From: Methylococcales bacterium
GTDB lineage: Bacteria > Pseudomonadota > Gammaproteobacteria > Methylococcales > Methylomonadaceae
Assembly (NCBI GenBank): GCA_026399075.1
Contig: JAPLRR010000089.1
Span: 77,149-134,907, forward strand
Length of the DNA: 57,759 bases
Reading direction: 5' to 3'
The notes beneath the pieces are model-generated. The model made no database searches and was not told where the DNA came from. It worked only from the letters and a program-made list of their open reading frames with translations. Shown one piece after another: positions 1-9,944 of this stretch (the first letter of the stretch is position 1; the number at the start of each line of letters is the position of its first letter). The position numbers were made by a program, and so were the translations under genes.

Positions 1-755
1 TCCGAAAAATAATCGGGCGGTACGCCTGCCACCACTGACATTTCACCCGATTTGTCCAGTTTGAACACTTTTCGGTTAGCCCATACATCGGCACTATCGT
101 AAGACACAAAAATCGGGATGTCGCCAAACAAAAGCACGCCGCGCTCATTCGCATACGTTTTTAAAGCCATCCATTGCTTGAAAAACACAAATTGTTCAAA
201 TTTAATTTCTGCTATTACATTTGCCAAGCGATGGCGTGCCTCGTTAAGGGCAGCCAGCTGTCTTTCCTTGAGGGGGGTGGGCCATTGGTTCCAGCATTGC
301 TGGTTAAACAAATTCCTTAAGGCCATAAATAAGGCAAAATCTTCCAGCCAAAATGCCTTTTGTTGGCAAAAGTTGGCGAAGTCTTCCTTGTCTTGTGCCT
401 GGGCGTTCTCTAAAAAACCTTTGAAAGCTTTTGCGATTAAGCAGCTTTTGTTAAAAGCCGGAGTTCCCTGGCATTCTTCGCATTTTTCGGCGAGTTGTAA
501 CCAACCTAGCTTCTCCAGGCCATCAATATCGATTAATGCGGGGTTGCCGGCATGGGCCGATAAACACTGGTAAGGCGAACCATCGGCATGGGTCATGCCT
601 AAAGGCAATGTTTGCCAAACGCTGACACCGGAATCGTGCAAAAAATTGACAAAATGATAAGCGTCTTGTCCTAAATTACCTTGTTTGTCAGGGCCTGGTA
701 GTGAGGTTATATGCAACAGGACGCCTGCGCGGCGTTTATTTAAAAGGTTGTTCAC
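1..755 (-). CDS. malQ: 4-alpha-glucanotransferase (amylomaltase, GH77), N-terminal half, runs off the window
   Basis: Reading the minus strand from a GTG at 753-755 gives about 251 residues with no stop before the window edge. They begin with the amylomaltase opening (LLHITSLPGP, then GNLG and WQTLPLG) and near the edge contain SYDSADVWANRK and VAGVPPDYFS, which are typical of MalQ. The enzyme moves alpha-1,4-glucan segments between maltodextrins. The family is usually about 500 residues, so roughly half is present; the catalytic Asp and Glu of GH77 lie beyond the edge. It starts 14 bp after the GH57 gene on the same strand, so the two are probably co-transcribed with glgC in maltodextrin/glycogen turnover. 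GTG was chosen because no in-frame ATG precedes the conserved start. Confidence 0.93.
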   Translation of the reverse strand, partial: MNNLLNKRRAGVLLHITSLPGPDKQGNLGQDAYHFVNFLHDSGVSVWQTLPLGMTHADGSPYQCLSAHAGNPALIDIDGLEKLGWLQLAEKCEECQGTPAFNKSCLIAKAFKGFLENAQAQDKEDFANFCQQKAFWLEDFALFMALRNLFNQQCWNQWPTPLKERQLAALNEARHRLANVIAEIKFEQFVFFKQWMALKTYANERGVLLFGDIPIFVSYDSADVWANRKVFKLDKSGEMSVVAGVPPDYFS

Positions 756-769
756 ACGTGTTTCTCTTG

Positions 770-2458
770 TTAATGTTCTGTGCCTGGCCGCATTGCCCCA
801 CCCATGGCAGGGTCGCCAGACCCTTGGGTGAATGACAGTGCCAGATAAGCGGGAGGCTCTTCGCCTAATAATCGATAAAGGTTGGCTAAATTAAGCCGGA
901 ACTGTTTTTCAAAGCTACTGACTGCCTCGCCAGGATTGTAGTCGCCAAACCACCAAAACCAATCAGAACCCTCGCAAACGGCCAGTTGCAGCCTGGCCTT
1001 TTGAATTTGTTTGTCGGTCAGGTGGTTAGCTGCGATTGCCTTGTCGAACGCATATTTTACCTCACCTAGCATATCCCAGCCACGATTCTTATCAGCCGAT
1101 CCTATCCAAGTTGAAAAATTGCCGTAAACCCAACTTCCGGCCACCAGTTTTACTAAGGGTTTGACGGCTGATTTTGTTTTTAGGCTCTCTGAAAATGTGC
1201 TTAACTCGATGGCAGGATGGGCCACTAATTGCTTATATAAGGCGCTGAGAAAATGGTAGCCGTTATCAGGGAAATATTCCCAGGCATTTTCACCATCCAT
1301 AATAATGGACACCACTTTATCGCCGGGTTCATGGTTGGCAATGTTTTCGAGGTGGCGGATCAAATCGGCCACGGCATCATCGGCATGCCATTTTGAATAG
1401 TCAAAACCAATGAGGTCTGAAAGGCCATCGTCCCGAAAAAAACAATTGATTTTGGTGTTTTTTAGTTTGAACGGATGATGGATACTGCTGGCTTTGTTTT
1501 CGGGAAGATTTAAGCTGTGCTGTAATACTTGGCCGCCACTGGCCGTCCAACTAAAGCCATATTCACCAAGGATTTTTAAGGTTTCTAGGCTGATGCTGCC
1601 TTCTGAAGGCCAGCAACCTTTCGGTTTGGCGCCAAAAAACCGCTTGAATGTCTGTATGCCTTTGTCAAGATGCCATCTGACGCTTTCTGCTCCGCCGGGA
1701 TAGCTGGCCAATTCCGGTAGCGGGGCATCGGGCATGGCTTCATGGGTGCTTTGCAAATCCAAAAGCAGCGGCATGATCGGGTGGGCATAAGGTGTGACCG
1801 ACAGTTCAATTTGACCTTTACGTGCCAAGACTTTGTATCGGCGTAAGACGCTTTCCAGCAGTTCGCCGATAATTTGGATAATTTCCCGCCTATCGTGAAA
1901 AGTGTAAGTAGCGCCTTTATCAATTAAATATTGCACCCGGCTGTCACTGAGTTTGACTGTTTCGCCCATCCAGGCCAAATGGTACCAGACTAAAATATCT
2001 TGGATAAACTGGGGGTTGACATAACACAAGGACCCATAATGGTGTTCTAGCCATTCGGTCATTTCAACCAGTTTTTTAAAGGCGGGATAGCGGTTGATTT
2101 GTCGGTCACGGTTTGCCCGTAGGCAGTCCTTAACCAGTTTTAACCGGTCTTCAGGGTCATCGGGTATGGTGGGGGCAACCAAGGCCGCCAGAAAGGGATC
2201 GGTAAGTGCAGAACCATTGCGCAAATAAGCATTGACCTGATTGGCATATTCTTCAATCTGTTCCAACAAAATTGGCGCAAAGTTGACAACGGCCTTGGCC
2301 GTTGGCTCAGCTTCGAGGTGGGCAACCATATCAACATAGTCTTTAATGACATGCAGGTAAGTCCACGGCAATTTAAATTCACCGGTTTGCAAATCCCGAT
2401 ATTCTGGCTGGTGCATGTGCCAGCACAACACCAGTTTTAACTTTTTTTGGTCTGACAT
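770..2458 (-). CDS. GH57 family alpha-amylase / glucan-processing glycoside hydrolase
   Basis: A 562-residue protein with the GH57 signatures: HMHQP at residues 14-18 (region 1), GCWPSE around 281-286 where the Glu is the expected nucleophile, and MDGENAWEYF around 387-396 where the Asp is the expected acid/base. There is no signal peptide, so it should act in the cytoplasm. The family holds alpha-amylases, 4-alpha-glucanotransferases and branching enzymes. A dedicated GH13 branching enzyme is present nearby, so amylase or glucanotransferase activity is more likely; exact specificity cannot be read from sequence. It sits between glgC upstream and malQ downstream on the same strand, which supports a role in glycogen breakdown or remodelling. 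Confidence 0.93.
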   Translation of the reverse strand: MSDQKKLKLVLCWHMHQPEYRDLQTGEFKLPWTYLHVIKDYVDMVAHLEAEPTAKAVVNFAPILLEQIEEYANQVNAYLRNGSALTDPFLAALVAPTIPDDPEDRLKLVKDCLRANRDRQINRYPAFKKLVEMTEWLEHHYGSLCYVNPQFIQDILVWYHLAWMGETVKLSDSRVQYLIDKGATYTFHDRREIIQIIGELLESVLRRYKVLARKGQIELSVTPYAHPIMPLLLDLQSTHEAMPDAPLPELASYPGGAESVRWHLDKGIQTFKRFFGAKPKGCWPSEGSISLETLKILGEYGFSWTASGGQVLQHSLNLPENKASSIHHPFKLKNTKINCFFRDDGLSDLIGFDYSKWHADDAVADLIRHLENIANHEPGDKVVSIIMDGENAWEYFPDNGYHFLSALYKQLVAHPAIELSTFSESLKTKSAVKPLVKLVAGSWVYGNFSTWIGSADKNRGWDMLGEVKYAFDKAIAANHLTDKQIQKARLQLAVCEGSDWFWWFGDYNPGEAVSSFEKQFRLNLANLYRLLGEEPPAYLALSFTQGSGDPAMGGAMRPGTEH

Positions 2459-2869
2459 AATTTTATATTCTCATGCGGGCGCTGAAAAAAGTAGGGGGTA
2501 AGCAGATTTTCCTGCAACAAGGACACAGTTATTTTTTTGTTGGTTTAAATGGCTAGGGTGATGCGGGCAGTACTTTGCAATACAAAATTGATCACCCCTA
2601 TTCAAGATTGCGCTATGGACTGCCTGACGTGTAGCCCATATATTAAAAAGTTTGTTATCTGATAAACTTTGGGCAGCACTGCTTAGGTCGTTTTTGCCTA
2701 GCCTTAAGTGCGTGGGCTTGGGGCAAAAGACACTTAACAAGCTAAAGCTTACGTTATAAGTTGATAAAAAAGCAATGACAAAGGTTTTGTCACGAAAACG
2801 GGTGGGCAAAAAGCCTACTGTTTTCGTGACATTGAAAGATAAGGATAATCCAATATCCTAAGTAATGCC
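2459..2869. other. Intergenic stretch between glgC and the GH57 gene
   Basis: This 411-bp gap lies between two minus-strand glycogen genes. It holds an inverted repeat just after the glgC stop (annotated separately). A 112-codon minus-strand open frame at 2471-2809 shows no recognisable domain, and I do not call it a gene. The gap may carry a processing site or a second promoter for the GH57-malQ pair, but I see no convincing promoter boxes. Confidence 0.5.
2789..2830 (-). terminator. Inverted repeat downstream of glgC
   Basis: GTCACGAAAAC at 2789-2799 is matched exactly by its reverse complement at 2820-2830, giving an 11-bp stem with a 20-nt loop. It starts 40 bp after the glgC stop on the minus strand. 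No clear run of T follows on that strand, so it may be an attenuating or RNA-stabilising hairpin rather than a full intrinsic terminator. Confidence 0.45.
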
Positions 2870-4150
2870 CTACCGGACGTAATGCAGTTTTTGGCCCAGC
2901 ATGTCTGGGGTCACCAAAACAACCCCACCGGCGCTGACGTGAAATCTTTTTTCGTCTTCAGCACGGTCTTCACCGATTATCATCCCTTCGGGGATTTCAC
3001 AGCCTTTTTCAATAATGGCTTTGGTGATCCGGCAATGGCGGGCGATATTGACTTGGGGTAAGACTATCGAGTCCTTTACCGAAGAAAAGGAGTTGACACG
3101 CACATTTGAGAACAACAATGAGTGCCGTACAGCCGCCCCTGAAATGACGCAGCCGCCTGAAACCATGGAGTCTACAGCCAAGCCGCGCCGTTCGTCATCA
3201 TCAAAGACAAATTTGGCTGGCGGGGTTTGTTCTTGGTTAGTCCAAATGGGCCAGGTGTTGTCGTATAAATTTAAACCGGGGTTTACGCCAATCAATTCCA
3301 TATTGGCGGCCCAGTAAGCATCTATAGTACCCACGTCGCGCCAGTAACTTTGCTCTCCGCTTTGTAAGTCCAAGAATGGATAGGCATTGACGATGTATTT
3401 ATCGATTACAGAGGGGATGATGTCCTTGCCAAAATCATTGGTGGAGCCTTTGGTGTCGGCATCTTTAAGCAATTGTTCAAACAGGAAGTTGGCATTAAAG
3501 ATGTAAATGCCCATAGACGCTAATGCGGTGTCTGTACGACCTGGCATCACCGGGGGGTTTTCGGGTTTTTCAACGAAAGCCCTGACGCGGCGGTTTTCAT
3601 CAACATCCATTACCCCAAAAGCAGTCGCTTCTTCTAGTGACACCTCCAAGCAGCCGATAGTCAAGTCGGCATTTTTTTCCATGTGGTCAGCCAGCATTGC
3701 GCCATAATCCATTTTGTAAATGTGGTCGCCTGCCAAAATTAAAATGTGTTCTGGTTTCCGGCTACGCAGGATGTCTATGTTTTGGAACACCGCATCTGCC
3801 GTGCCTTTGTACCAAGAATCTTCGTCGTGCCGTTGTTGTGCGGGCATCAAATCAACATATTCGCCGAATTCGCCGCGTAAAAACCCCCAGCCTTGTTGGA
3901 TATGGCGTATCAGCGAGTCCGCTTTGTATTGGGTCAAAATGCCAATTTTACGTATGCCTGAGTTGACGCAATTGGATAAGGGGAAATCAATGATCCTGAA
4001 CTTGCCGCCAAACGGTACGGCTGGCTTGGCGCGCCAATCTGTCATGTTCATCAATCGCGAGCCTCGGCCACCCGCTAATATTAATGCGATTGTATTACGG
4101 GTTAAATGACCGACATTATGATCATGCTTTTGATTGCTTGACGCTGACAT
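2870..4150 (-). CDS. glgC: Glucose-1-phosphate adenylyltransferase (ADP-glucose pyrophosphorylase)
   Basis: 426 residues, the normal length for bacterial GlgC. It makes ADP-glucose from glucose 1-phosphate and ATP, the committed and allosterically controlled step of glycogen synthesis. The N-terminus carries [12 protein letters not shown] with [14 protein letters not shown] and [15 protein letters not shown] (nucleotide-binding site and activator region). Further on are GDHIYKMDY and the product-binding VEKP. The C-terminal part has the left-handed beta-helix hexapeptide pattern. The ATG start at 4150 is preceded by a GGAGAT ribosome site. The gene is transcribed away from glgB across a 96-bp shared upstream region, so synthesis of ADP-glucose and branching could be co-regulated. 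Confidence 0.97.
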   Translation of the reverse strand: MSASSNQKHDHNVGHLTRNTIALILAGGRGSRLMNMTDWRAKPAVPFGGKFRIIDFPLSNCVNSGIRKIGILTQYKADSLIRHIQQGWGFLRGEFGEYVDLMPAQQRHDEDSWYKGTADAVFQNIDILRSRKPEHILILAGDHIYKMDYGAMLADHMEKNADLTIGCLEVSLEEATAFGVMDVDENRRVRAFVEKPENPPVMPGRTDTALASMGIYIFNANFLFEQLLKDADTKGSTNDFGKDIIPSVIDKYIVNAYPFLDLQSGEQSYWRDVGTIDAYWAANMELIGVNPGLNLYDNTWPIWTNQEQTPPAKFVFDDDERRGLAVDSMVSGGCVISGAAVRHSLLFSNVRVNSFSSVKDSIVLPQVNIARHCRITKAIIEKGCEIPEGMIIGEDRAEDEKRFHVSAGGVVLVTPDMLGQKLHYVR

Positions 4151-4246
4151 TTTTCATCTCCATGTTGATATAGATATTACAACGGTTGCTTATTTTGGTA
4201 AGATTCACAGGACAATCATTCTACTACTACACTGAGGCCATTCAAA
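4151..4246. promoter_or_regulatory. Divergent upstream region between glgC and glgB
   Basis: This 96-bp AT-rich gap separates the starts of glgC (minus) and glgB (plus), so both promoters must lie here or inside the opposite gene. On the minus strand a TAATAT box lies about 25 bp before the glgC start; a partner -35 (TTACCA) is weak. The glgB side has GAGG at 4234-4237, nine bases before its GTG. No operator palindrome stands out. Confidence 0.5.
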
Positions 4247-6610
4247 GTGAAAAAGCGTTCTAATAACACAGTTGACACTGACGAAAAAAAAGCCAGCGCA
4301 ACAAAAACACAACTAAACACGCCTGACTCTGAATCTACCAAGACTATTGCAGAAAAATCGGCCACCAAAAGCGTAAAACCTAAAGCAACGGTAAAATCCG
4401 CAGCCTCGCCAGCTGTACCCCCTGAAGCAGCGCAAACCGCAAGCACAGAAGAAAAGAAACTGGATGCCGACTCGATAAAAATTATGGCTGCGACCCATCA
4501 TGACCCATTTTCTGTCTTAGGCCGCCATGCCAAAAACAATCAAATAGTCGTCAAACTTTATCTGCCTTATGCAGAAACTGTCGGCTTTTCCGACAACGGC
4601 CCAGTTTTTGAGCGGATTACGGGTTCGGATTTTTTTGAGTATTATGCCCAAGAAGGCGAATTGCCAGAGCATTATAAATTATCGTGGGTCGATAAAAGCG
4701 GCTACACCCACGAAAACTATGACCCCTATGATTTTGGGACACAGTTTCCTGAGTTTGACCAGCACTTGTTTGGCGAAGGTAAACATTGGCATATTTACCA
4801 AAAATTAGGCGGGCATTGCCACACGGTCGATGGTATCGATGGGGTGCTGTTCGCCGTTTGGGCGCCGAGTGCCGGGCGGGTCAGTGTCGTTGGGGACTTT
4901 AACCATTGGGATGGCCGTTGTAACCCGATGCGGAATTTGGGCGGCAGTGGCATTTGGGAGATTTTTATCCCCGGCCTTAAGGTCGGTTGTTTATACAAAT
5001 TTGAAATACTCAACCGTAACAGCAACGAGATTTTACTTAAAACAGACCCTTATGGTCAGCAATTTGAATTTCGCCCTAGCACCTCATCTATTGTCGTTAA
5101 GGAAAAAAACTATACTTGGCAAGATAAACAATGGATGGCCCAACGCGTTAAGCACGATTGGCTGCACGAACCCATGGCCATATACGAGGTGCATTTAGGG
5201 TCTTGGCGTCGCGACAATCAGGGCAATTTCCTCACTTACCGTGAACTCGCCGTTGAATTGGTCAACTATGTCAAACAATTGGGCTTTACCCACATAGAGC
5301 TTTTGCCTATTACCGAGCATCCTTTCGATGGATCATGGGGTTATCAGACCACTGGCTATTTTGCGCCCACCAGCCGTCACGGTTCACCAGAAGATTTCCG
5401 CTATTTTGTCGACACTTGCCACCAAAATGGCATAGGTGTCATTTTAGATTGGGTACCAGCCCATTTCCCTAAAGACGCGTTCGCGCTGGCCAGGTTTGAT
5501 GGCAGCCCGCTCTATGAGCATGAAGACCCGCGCAAAGGTGAGCACCGTGATTGGGGTACGCTGATTTATAACTATGGCCGCAATGAAGTCAGGAACTTTT
5601 TGTTGGCCAGTGCGGTGTTTTGGTTGGAGGAGTTCCACCTTGACGGCTTACGGGTCGATGCAGTGGCCTCCATGCTTTATCTGGACTATTCCCGCGAAGC
5701 CAATGACTGGATACCAAACCGCTATGGTGGTAACGAGAACCTTGAAGCCATCGACTTTTTCCGGGAGTTGAATGCTGTCACCCATGACCTGCACCCTGGT
5801 ACGGTTATGATGGCGGAAGAGTCCACCTCTTGGCCACAAGTGACCCGCCCTACCTGGACAGGCGGCTTGGGTTTTTCCATGAAATGGAATATGGGCTGGA
5901 TGCACGATGTGTTGTCGTATATGAGCCAAGAACCTATACACCGCAAATACCATCACGATAAGCTGACTTTCGGTATGCTCTATGCCTTCACCGAAAATTT
6001 TGCGCTGCCTTTTTCACATGATGAAGTGGTGCATGGCAAAGGTTCATTAGTGAGTAAAATGCCCGGTGACGAATGGCAACGGTTTGCCAATTTACGCTTG
6101 TTGTATACTTTCATGTACACCTATCCAGGCAAAAAACTGCTGTTTATGGGCTGTGAATTTGGCCAAGGCACTGAATGGAATGCGGGCAAGGAATTGGATT
6201 GGTATGTGCTGGATTATCCGCATCATAAAGGCGTACAAACCTTAGTCAAAGACCTTAACCACTTATACAAAACCCATCCGGCTTTGTTTAGCCATGATTT
6301 CGACCCCCAAGGTTTTGAATGGATAGATTGCCGGGATGTGGAGCAATCCATTATCAGCTATCGCCGTAAAAATCAGTTTGAAGAGTTGATCATAGTCCTT
6401 AACTTTACACCGGTGCCTAGGGAAAATTATCGGCTTGGTGTGCCTGAGGCAGGCACTTACACTGAAATTTTTAATTCTGACTCCAAGTTTTATGACGGCA
6501 GTAACAAAGGTAACGGTGCGGTTGTTTCAGAGCCTACGGCGTGGATGAACCAACCCCACTCCATTAATTTGACCTTGCCGCCGCTGGGCGCGTTGATCCT
6601 AAAGGCTTAA
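4247..6610 (+). CDS. glgB: 1,4-alpha-glucan branching enzyme (GH13) with a Lys/Ala/Thr-rich N-terminal tail
   Basis: 787 residues; the enzyme introduces alpha-1,6 branches into glycogen. The order is a roughly 72-residue low-complexity tail rich in Lys, Thr, Ser and Ala; the HHDPFSVLG opening and CBM48-type N-terminal modules; then the GH13 barrel. Expected catalytic residues are visible: Asp471 in GLRVDAVAS (nucleophile), Glu524 in MMAEES (acid/base) and the Asp of [10 protein letters not shown]. The 53-residue spacing between nucleophile and acid/base equals that of E. coli GlgB. The tail accounts for the extra length over E. coli GlgB. Start is GTG at 4247 with GAGG nine bases upstream. 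The last codons and stop lie inside the 16-bp palindrome 6601-6616. Confidence 0.96.
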   Translation: MKKRSNNTVDTDEKKASATKTQLNTPDSESTKTIAEKSATKSVKPKATVKSAASPAVPPEAAQTASTEEKKLDADSIKIMAATHHDPFSVLGRHAKNNQIVVKLYLPYAETVGFSDNGPVFERITGSDFFEYYAQEGELPEHYKLSWVDKSGYTHENYDPYDFGTQFPEFDQHLFGEGKHWHIYQKLGGHCHTVDGIDGVLFAVWAPSAGRVSVVGDFNHWDGRCNPMRNLGGSGIWEIFIPGLKVGCLYKFEILNRNSNEILLKTDPYGQQFEFRPSTSSIVVKEKNYTWQDKQWMAQRVKHDWLHEPMAIYEVHLGSWRRDNQGNFLTYRELAVELVNYVKQLGFTHIELLPITEHPFDGSWGYQTTGYFAPTSRHGSPEDFRYFVDTCHQNGIGVILDWVPAHFPKDAFALARFDGSPLYEHEDPRKGEHRDWGTLIYNYGRNEVRNFLLASAVFWLEEFHLDGLRVDAVASMLYLDYSREANDWIPNRYGGNENLEAIDFFRELNAVTHDLHPGTVMMAEESTSWPQVTRPTWTGGLGFSMKWNMGWMHDVLSYMSQEPIHRKYHHDKLTFGMLYAFTENFALPFSHDEVVHGKGSLVSKMPGDEWQRFANLRLLYTFMYTYPGKKLLFMGCEFGQGTEWNAGKELDWYVLDYPHHKGVQTLVKDLNHLYKTHPALFSHDFDPQGFEWIDCRDVEQSIISYRRKNQFEELIIVLNFTPVPRENYRLGVPEAGTYTEIFNSDSKFYDGSNKGNGAVVSEPTAWMNQPHSINLTLPPLGALILKA

Positions 6611-6662
6611 GCCTTTGGGACATTAGGAAGGCTAAGGCAGGTCTGCCTTACGTATGGCTGGG

Positions 6663-6689
6663 ATAGGTTGGACAGGTTGTCCAACCTAT
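6663..6689 (+). terminator. Intrinsic terminator after glgB
   Basis: ATAGGTTGGACA at 6663-6674 pairs perfectly with 6678-6689 across a 3-nt loop and is followed by TTTCT. Two further short palindromes precede it: AAAGGCTTAAGCCTTT at 6601-6616 and AAGGCAG/CTGCCTT at 6634-6649. The rest of the 225-bp gap before glgA (to 6835) has no gene. The hairpin suggests that glgA has its own promoter. Confidence 0.75.
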
Positions 6690-6835
6690 TTTCTGGCTGA
6701 TCTAAAATAATTAAAGTCACTTTAACGGGTAAAGGCAAAGGCCGTTGGTTTAGCCAATACGATTTTTGCCTTAGCTTGGATGTTTTTCAGGCTCGCTGTT
6801 GAGAAGTGACACCTAACAAGTGATCATAGAACCCT

Positions 6836-8269
6836 ATGAAAAGAATTCTTTTTGTTACGAGTGAAGCCCACCCTTTGATTAAGACGGGCGGGCTGGCTGA
6901 TGTTTGTGGTAGCTTGCCTAAAGCTTTGGCTGAATTATCCCAAGATGTACGCCTGATTATCCCTAATTACCAAGCCTTAAAAACTAGCGAAAGTGTCCGC
7001 TTCCTTTGTTCGGTAAGGGTAGACAACCGCAACGTCAACATCCTTGAAAGCCGTATGCCCGAAAGCCATTTGACGGTTTGGCTGGTAGATTACCCGACTT
7101 ATTTCAATTATCCGGGCAACCCCTATGTGGATGAATTGGGTGAGCCTTGGCCCAACAATGCCGAGCGTTTTTCCTTATTTTGTAAAATTGCCGTGGAAGT
7201 GGCCATGGACAGGGTACACCAAGATTGGAAGCCTGATGTTGTGCATTGTAACGATTGGCAAACGGGTTTGGTGCCAGCGTTGTTGTCGATAGAGCATAAC
7301 CGCCCATCAACGGTTTTTACCATACACAATATGGCTTATCAGGGCTTATTCCCTGCCGAAACCGCCGCTACGCTAAATTTACCCGGCCAATTATGGCATC
7401 CTGCGGGGCTTGAATTCCATGACATGCTGTCTTTTATTAAAGGTGGTTTGGTATACGCCGATTTTATCACTACAGTCAGCCCGACTTATGCCTTGGAAAT
7501 CCAAACCCCGGAATTTGGCTACGGACTTGAAGGTTTGCTTGACCATCGCAAGGAGTTTTTGGGCGGCATTATTAATGGCATAGACCTAGACCAATGGGAT
7601 CCAAAAGCTGACGCTTATATTGCCCAATCCTATTCCGCCACTACCTTGGCTAAAAAGCAAGCCAATAAGGCAGAACTACAAAGACGATTTTCGCTGCCCA
7701 TTATCGACAGTGTTCCGTTGTTTGGTTTAATAGGCCGTTTGGTGGAGCAAAAAGGCATAGACTTGATTTTGGAATGTTTGCCCGAGATGGCGGCGATGGA
7801 ATTGCAGTTTGTGTTGTTGGGCAGTGGCGACAAGGACTTTGAAAAGCAGCTCCAAGAACTTGCGGCCTTATATCCCGATAAAATCGCGATAACTTTAGGC
7901 TACGATGAATCCTTGGCGCATTTGATTGAGGCGGGGGCGGATAGTTTTCTGATGCCGTCGCGGTTTGAGCCCTGCGGCTTAAACCAAATGTATAGCCAAC
8001 GTTATGGGACTTTGCCGATAGTCAGGAAAACGGGCGGTTTGGCCGATACGGTTGTTGACAGTTTGCCCGAAACCATAGCGGATAACACCGCCAGTGGCAT
8101 CGTTTTTTCCGAAGCGAGTTCAGGCGCTTTGTTGGAAGCCGTTAAACGCACCCTGATGTTATACAGTTTCCCCAAAACATGGAAAAAAATCCAGGTGAAT
8201 GCCATGAATAAAGATTTTTCATGGGAACAAAGCGCCAAGCAATACCTTGGCTTATACGAAAACCTTTAA
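6836..8269 (+). CDS. glgA: Glycogen synthase (ADP-glucose type, GT5)
   Basis: 477 residues, the usual GlgA length. It transfers glucose from ADP-glucose to the non-reducing end of glycogen. The N-terminus has the ADP-glucose motif KTGGLADV (Lys16) preceded by ILFVTSEAHPL. The C-terminal GT-B half has GLIGRLVEQKGIDL, and the active-site region RFEPCGLNQMYSQRYGTLPIVRKTGGL is present (positions about 7959-8040). No signal peptide. The gene follows the glgB terminator and leads directly into the EEP gene 67 bp later with no visible terminator, so the next two genes may be read from the glgA transcript. Confidence 0.96.
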   Translation: MKRILFVTSEAHPLIKTGGLADVCGSLPKALAELSQDVRLIIPNYQALKTSESVRFLCSVRVDNRNVNILESRMPESHLTVWLVDYPTYFNYPGNPYVDELGEPWPNNAERFSLFCKIAVEVAMDRVHQDWKPDVVHCNDWQTGLVPALLSIEHNRPSTVFTIHNMAYQGLFPAETAATLNLPGQLWHPAGLEFHDMLSFIKGGLVYADFITTVSPTYALEIQTPEFGYGLEGLLDHRKEFLGGIINGIDLDQWDPKADAYIAQSYSATTLAKKQANKAELQRRFSLPIIDSVPLFGLIGRLVEQKGIDLILECLPEMAAMELQFVLLGSGDKDFEKQLQELAALYPDKIAITLGYDESLAHLIEAGADSFLMPSRFEPCGLNQMYSQRYGTLPIVRKTGGLADTVVDSLPETIADNTASGIVFSEASSGALLEAVKRTLMLYSFPKTWKKIQVNAMNKDFSWEQSAKQYLGLYENL

Positions 8270-8336
8270 CAAGGATGCGTGCCCGCTATGAGCATAGCCG
8301 GATGCGATGCCAGTGGCTACCGATCGGGGGCTTAGG

Positions 8337-9851
8337 ATGAACGAAATCCAACTGTTATATGTGGAAAATATTATTTCCCGTAAAAAAAGGCAGATGCAAC
8401 AAACCGTATATTTTTTTATGCGGGTTGAAAATTTAGGCTATGACAAGCAATGTGAAGTGCTGTGGGCTGGCGAAGATGGTGTCTGGCAAACGCTGCCAGC
8501 CACCTTCCATAGTATTTTGGATGATAAATCCGAATACTGGCAAGCCCAACTGACGGTTAATGCTAATCCGGAAACTTCATTGCCGGGTAACATCCAGTTT
8601 GCTTTGCATTTTCAGGCGCTGGGCAACGACTATTGGGATAACCAGCAAGGCCAGAACTACTCCAGCCAGGCCGACTCTGGGATCAACATGGTGGTAGACC
8701 AGCCGCTCATGGTTATCGGCCATGCCGACCAGATCCATGCAGACCAGCAACACATGGCCATTAAAGTTTCGGTAAACCAGTTGGTCCATGCCGAAACCGT
8801 CACTATCCATTGGACGACGGACAATTGGCGGCACACCCACAAAACCCCTTGCCACACGCAAAGGCATTATTGGGATGAGCAATCACGCAGCAATGCCCGC
8901 AACCCAAACCAGTATGGCTGCCAAATCTGGCAAGGGGTGTTGAATGTTGAGGCTGTGTATCGCCTGCAATATTACCTCTCTTGTGAGTGTCCAGACCAAG
9001 TGTTATGGGACAACAATTATGGACGGCATTATGTGGCGGCCCGTCGGCCACTGAATGTCATGATCCTTAATTTGCATTGCTATCAGGAAGCTAACCAAGA
9101 TGCCAAGTTCTCACAAATTGCCAAAGCGATTAATGAGCTGGAGGTTGATATTGTCTGTTTTCAGGAAGTCGCCGAGTTTTGGAACAATGGGCACGGGGAT
9201 TGGGACAGTAATTCAGCCAAGATCATCAATGACCGCCTAAACCACCCTTTCCACCTTTATACCGATTGGTCGCACTTAGGTTTTGATCAGTACCGTGAAG
9301 GTGTTGCCATTTTAAGCCGTTATCCTTTGGCCAACCAGTCAGCGAAATACGTCTCCCATAGCCATAGCGCCCACAGCATCCATTCCAGGAAAGTGGTTAT
9401 GGCGCAAGTTGACGTTCCCTGTATCGGCTTGATCAATGTTTTTTCTGCCCATCTCAGTTGGTGGGAGGATGGTTTTGCGGATCAATTTAAACGTCTAGGG
9501 CAGTGGGCCCAGAGTTGCCAATCTGAGGCCGTCGGCACTACCTTGTTATGCGGCGATTTTAACGTCACCGCTGGTTCAGAAGGCTATAATTTGGTGGTTG
9601 ACGGCAATGAATACGATGACCAATTCTTGGCCGCCAATGACAAGCGGCTATTTGAAAAAATTTTTAGGGTCAATGATGCCCATTGGCAGCATCACCTTGC
9701 CGATGATTATCGAATTGACTATATTTTCATGAACAAAGCCAGCCCGTTGCGCATCACGTCGGCGAAAGTGTTGTTTACTGATGACGATTATGGACGGGTT
9801 TCAGACCATTGTGGGTATCTGATGAGTTTTGAGCCTAAGCCAGTGGATTAG
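8337..9851 (+). CDS. Endonuclease/exonuclease/phosphatase (EEP) family protein with two starch-binding-like N-terminal modules
   Basis: 504 residues with no signal peptide. Residues about 20-125 and 140-235 each look like a beta-sandwich that ends in a CBM21/CBM53-type signature: YWDNQQGQNY at 99-108 and LWDNNYGRHY at 223-232. Residues 240-500 form an EEP (DNase I-like) domain with all expected catalytic elements: LNLH (Asn245), FQE (Glu277), SAHLSW (His372), GDFNV (Asp407, Asn409), RIDYIF (Asp461) and SDH (Asp490, His491). Known EEP enzymes cleave phosphodiester or phosphomonoester bonds in DNA, RNA, inositol phosphates or sphingolipids. The true substrate is unknown; the glucan-binding modules and the place after glgA suggest a substrate on, or tethered to, glycogen. 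ATG 8337 was chosen over an earlier in-frame start at 8307 because GGGGG lies six bases before it. Confidence 0.85.
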   Translation: MNEIQLLYVENIISRKKRQMQQTVYFFMRVENLGYDKQCEVLWAGEDGVWQTLPATFHSILDDKSEYWQAQLTVNANPETSLPGNIQFALHFQALGNDYWDNQQGQNYSSQADSGINMVVDQPLMVIGHADQIHADQQHMAIKVSVNQLVHAETVTIHWTTDNWRHTHKTPCHTQRHYWDEQSRSNARNPNQYGCQIWQGVLNVEAVYRLQYYLSCECPDQVLWDNNYGRHYVAARRPLNVMILNLHCYQEANQDAKFSQIAKAINELEVDIVCFQEVAEFWNNGHGDWDSNSAKIINDRLNHPFHLYTDWSHLGFDQYREGVAILSRYPLANQSAKYVSHSHSAHSIHSRKVVMAQVDVPCIGLINVFSAHLSWWEDGFADQFKRLGQWAQSCQSEAVGTTLLCGDFNVTAGSEGYNLVVDGNEYDDQFLAANDKRLFEKIFRVNDAHWQHHLADDYRIDYIFMNKASPLRITSAKVLFTDDDYGRVSDHCGYLMSFEPKPVD

Positions 9852-9944
9852 GGCAGGGTGTTGTTCAACATTAAGCGGATAATGCCGCCTTAATTGGTGG
9901 CCAAAAATAATAATAACAAATCAAGCTATACAAGGAGAGATGTC

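Noticed and set aside
118..573. 151-codon open frame on the plus strand
   Set aside because: It lies antisense to the conserved malQ reading and has no protein-like features.
2471..2809. 112-codon minus-strand frame between glgC and the GH57 gene
   Set aside because: No recognisable domain or ribosome site, and it contains one arm of the inverted repeat at 2789-2799; kept as intergenic.
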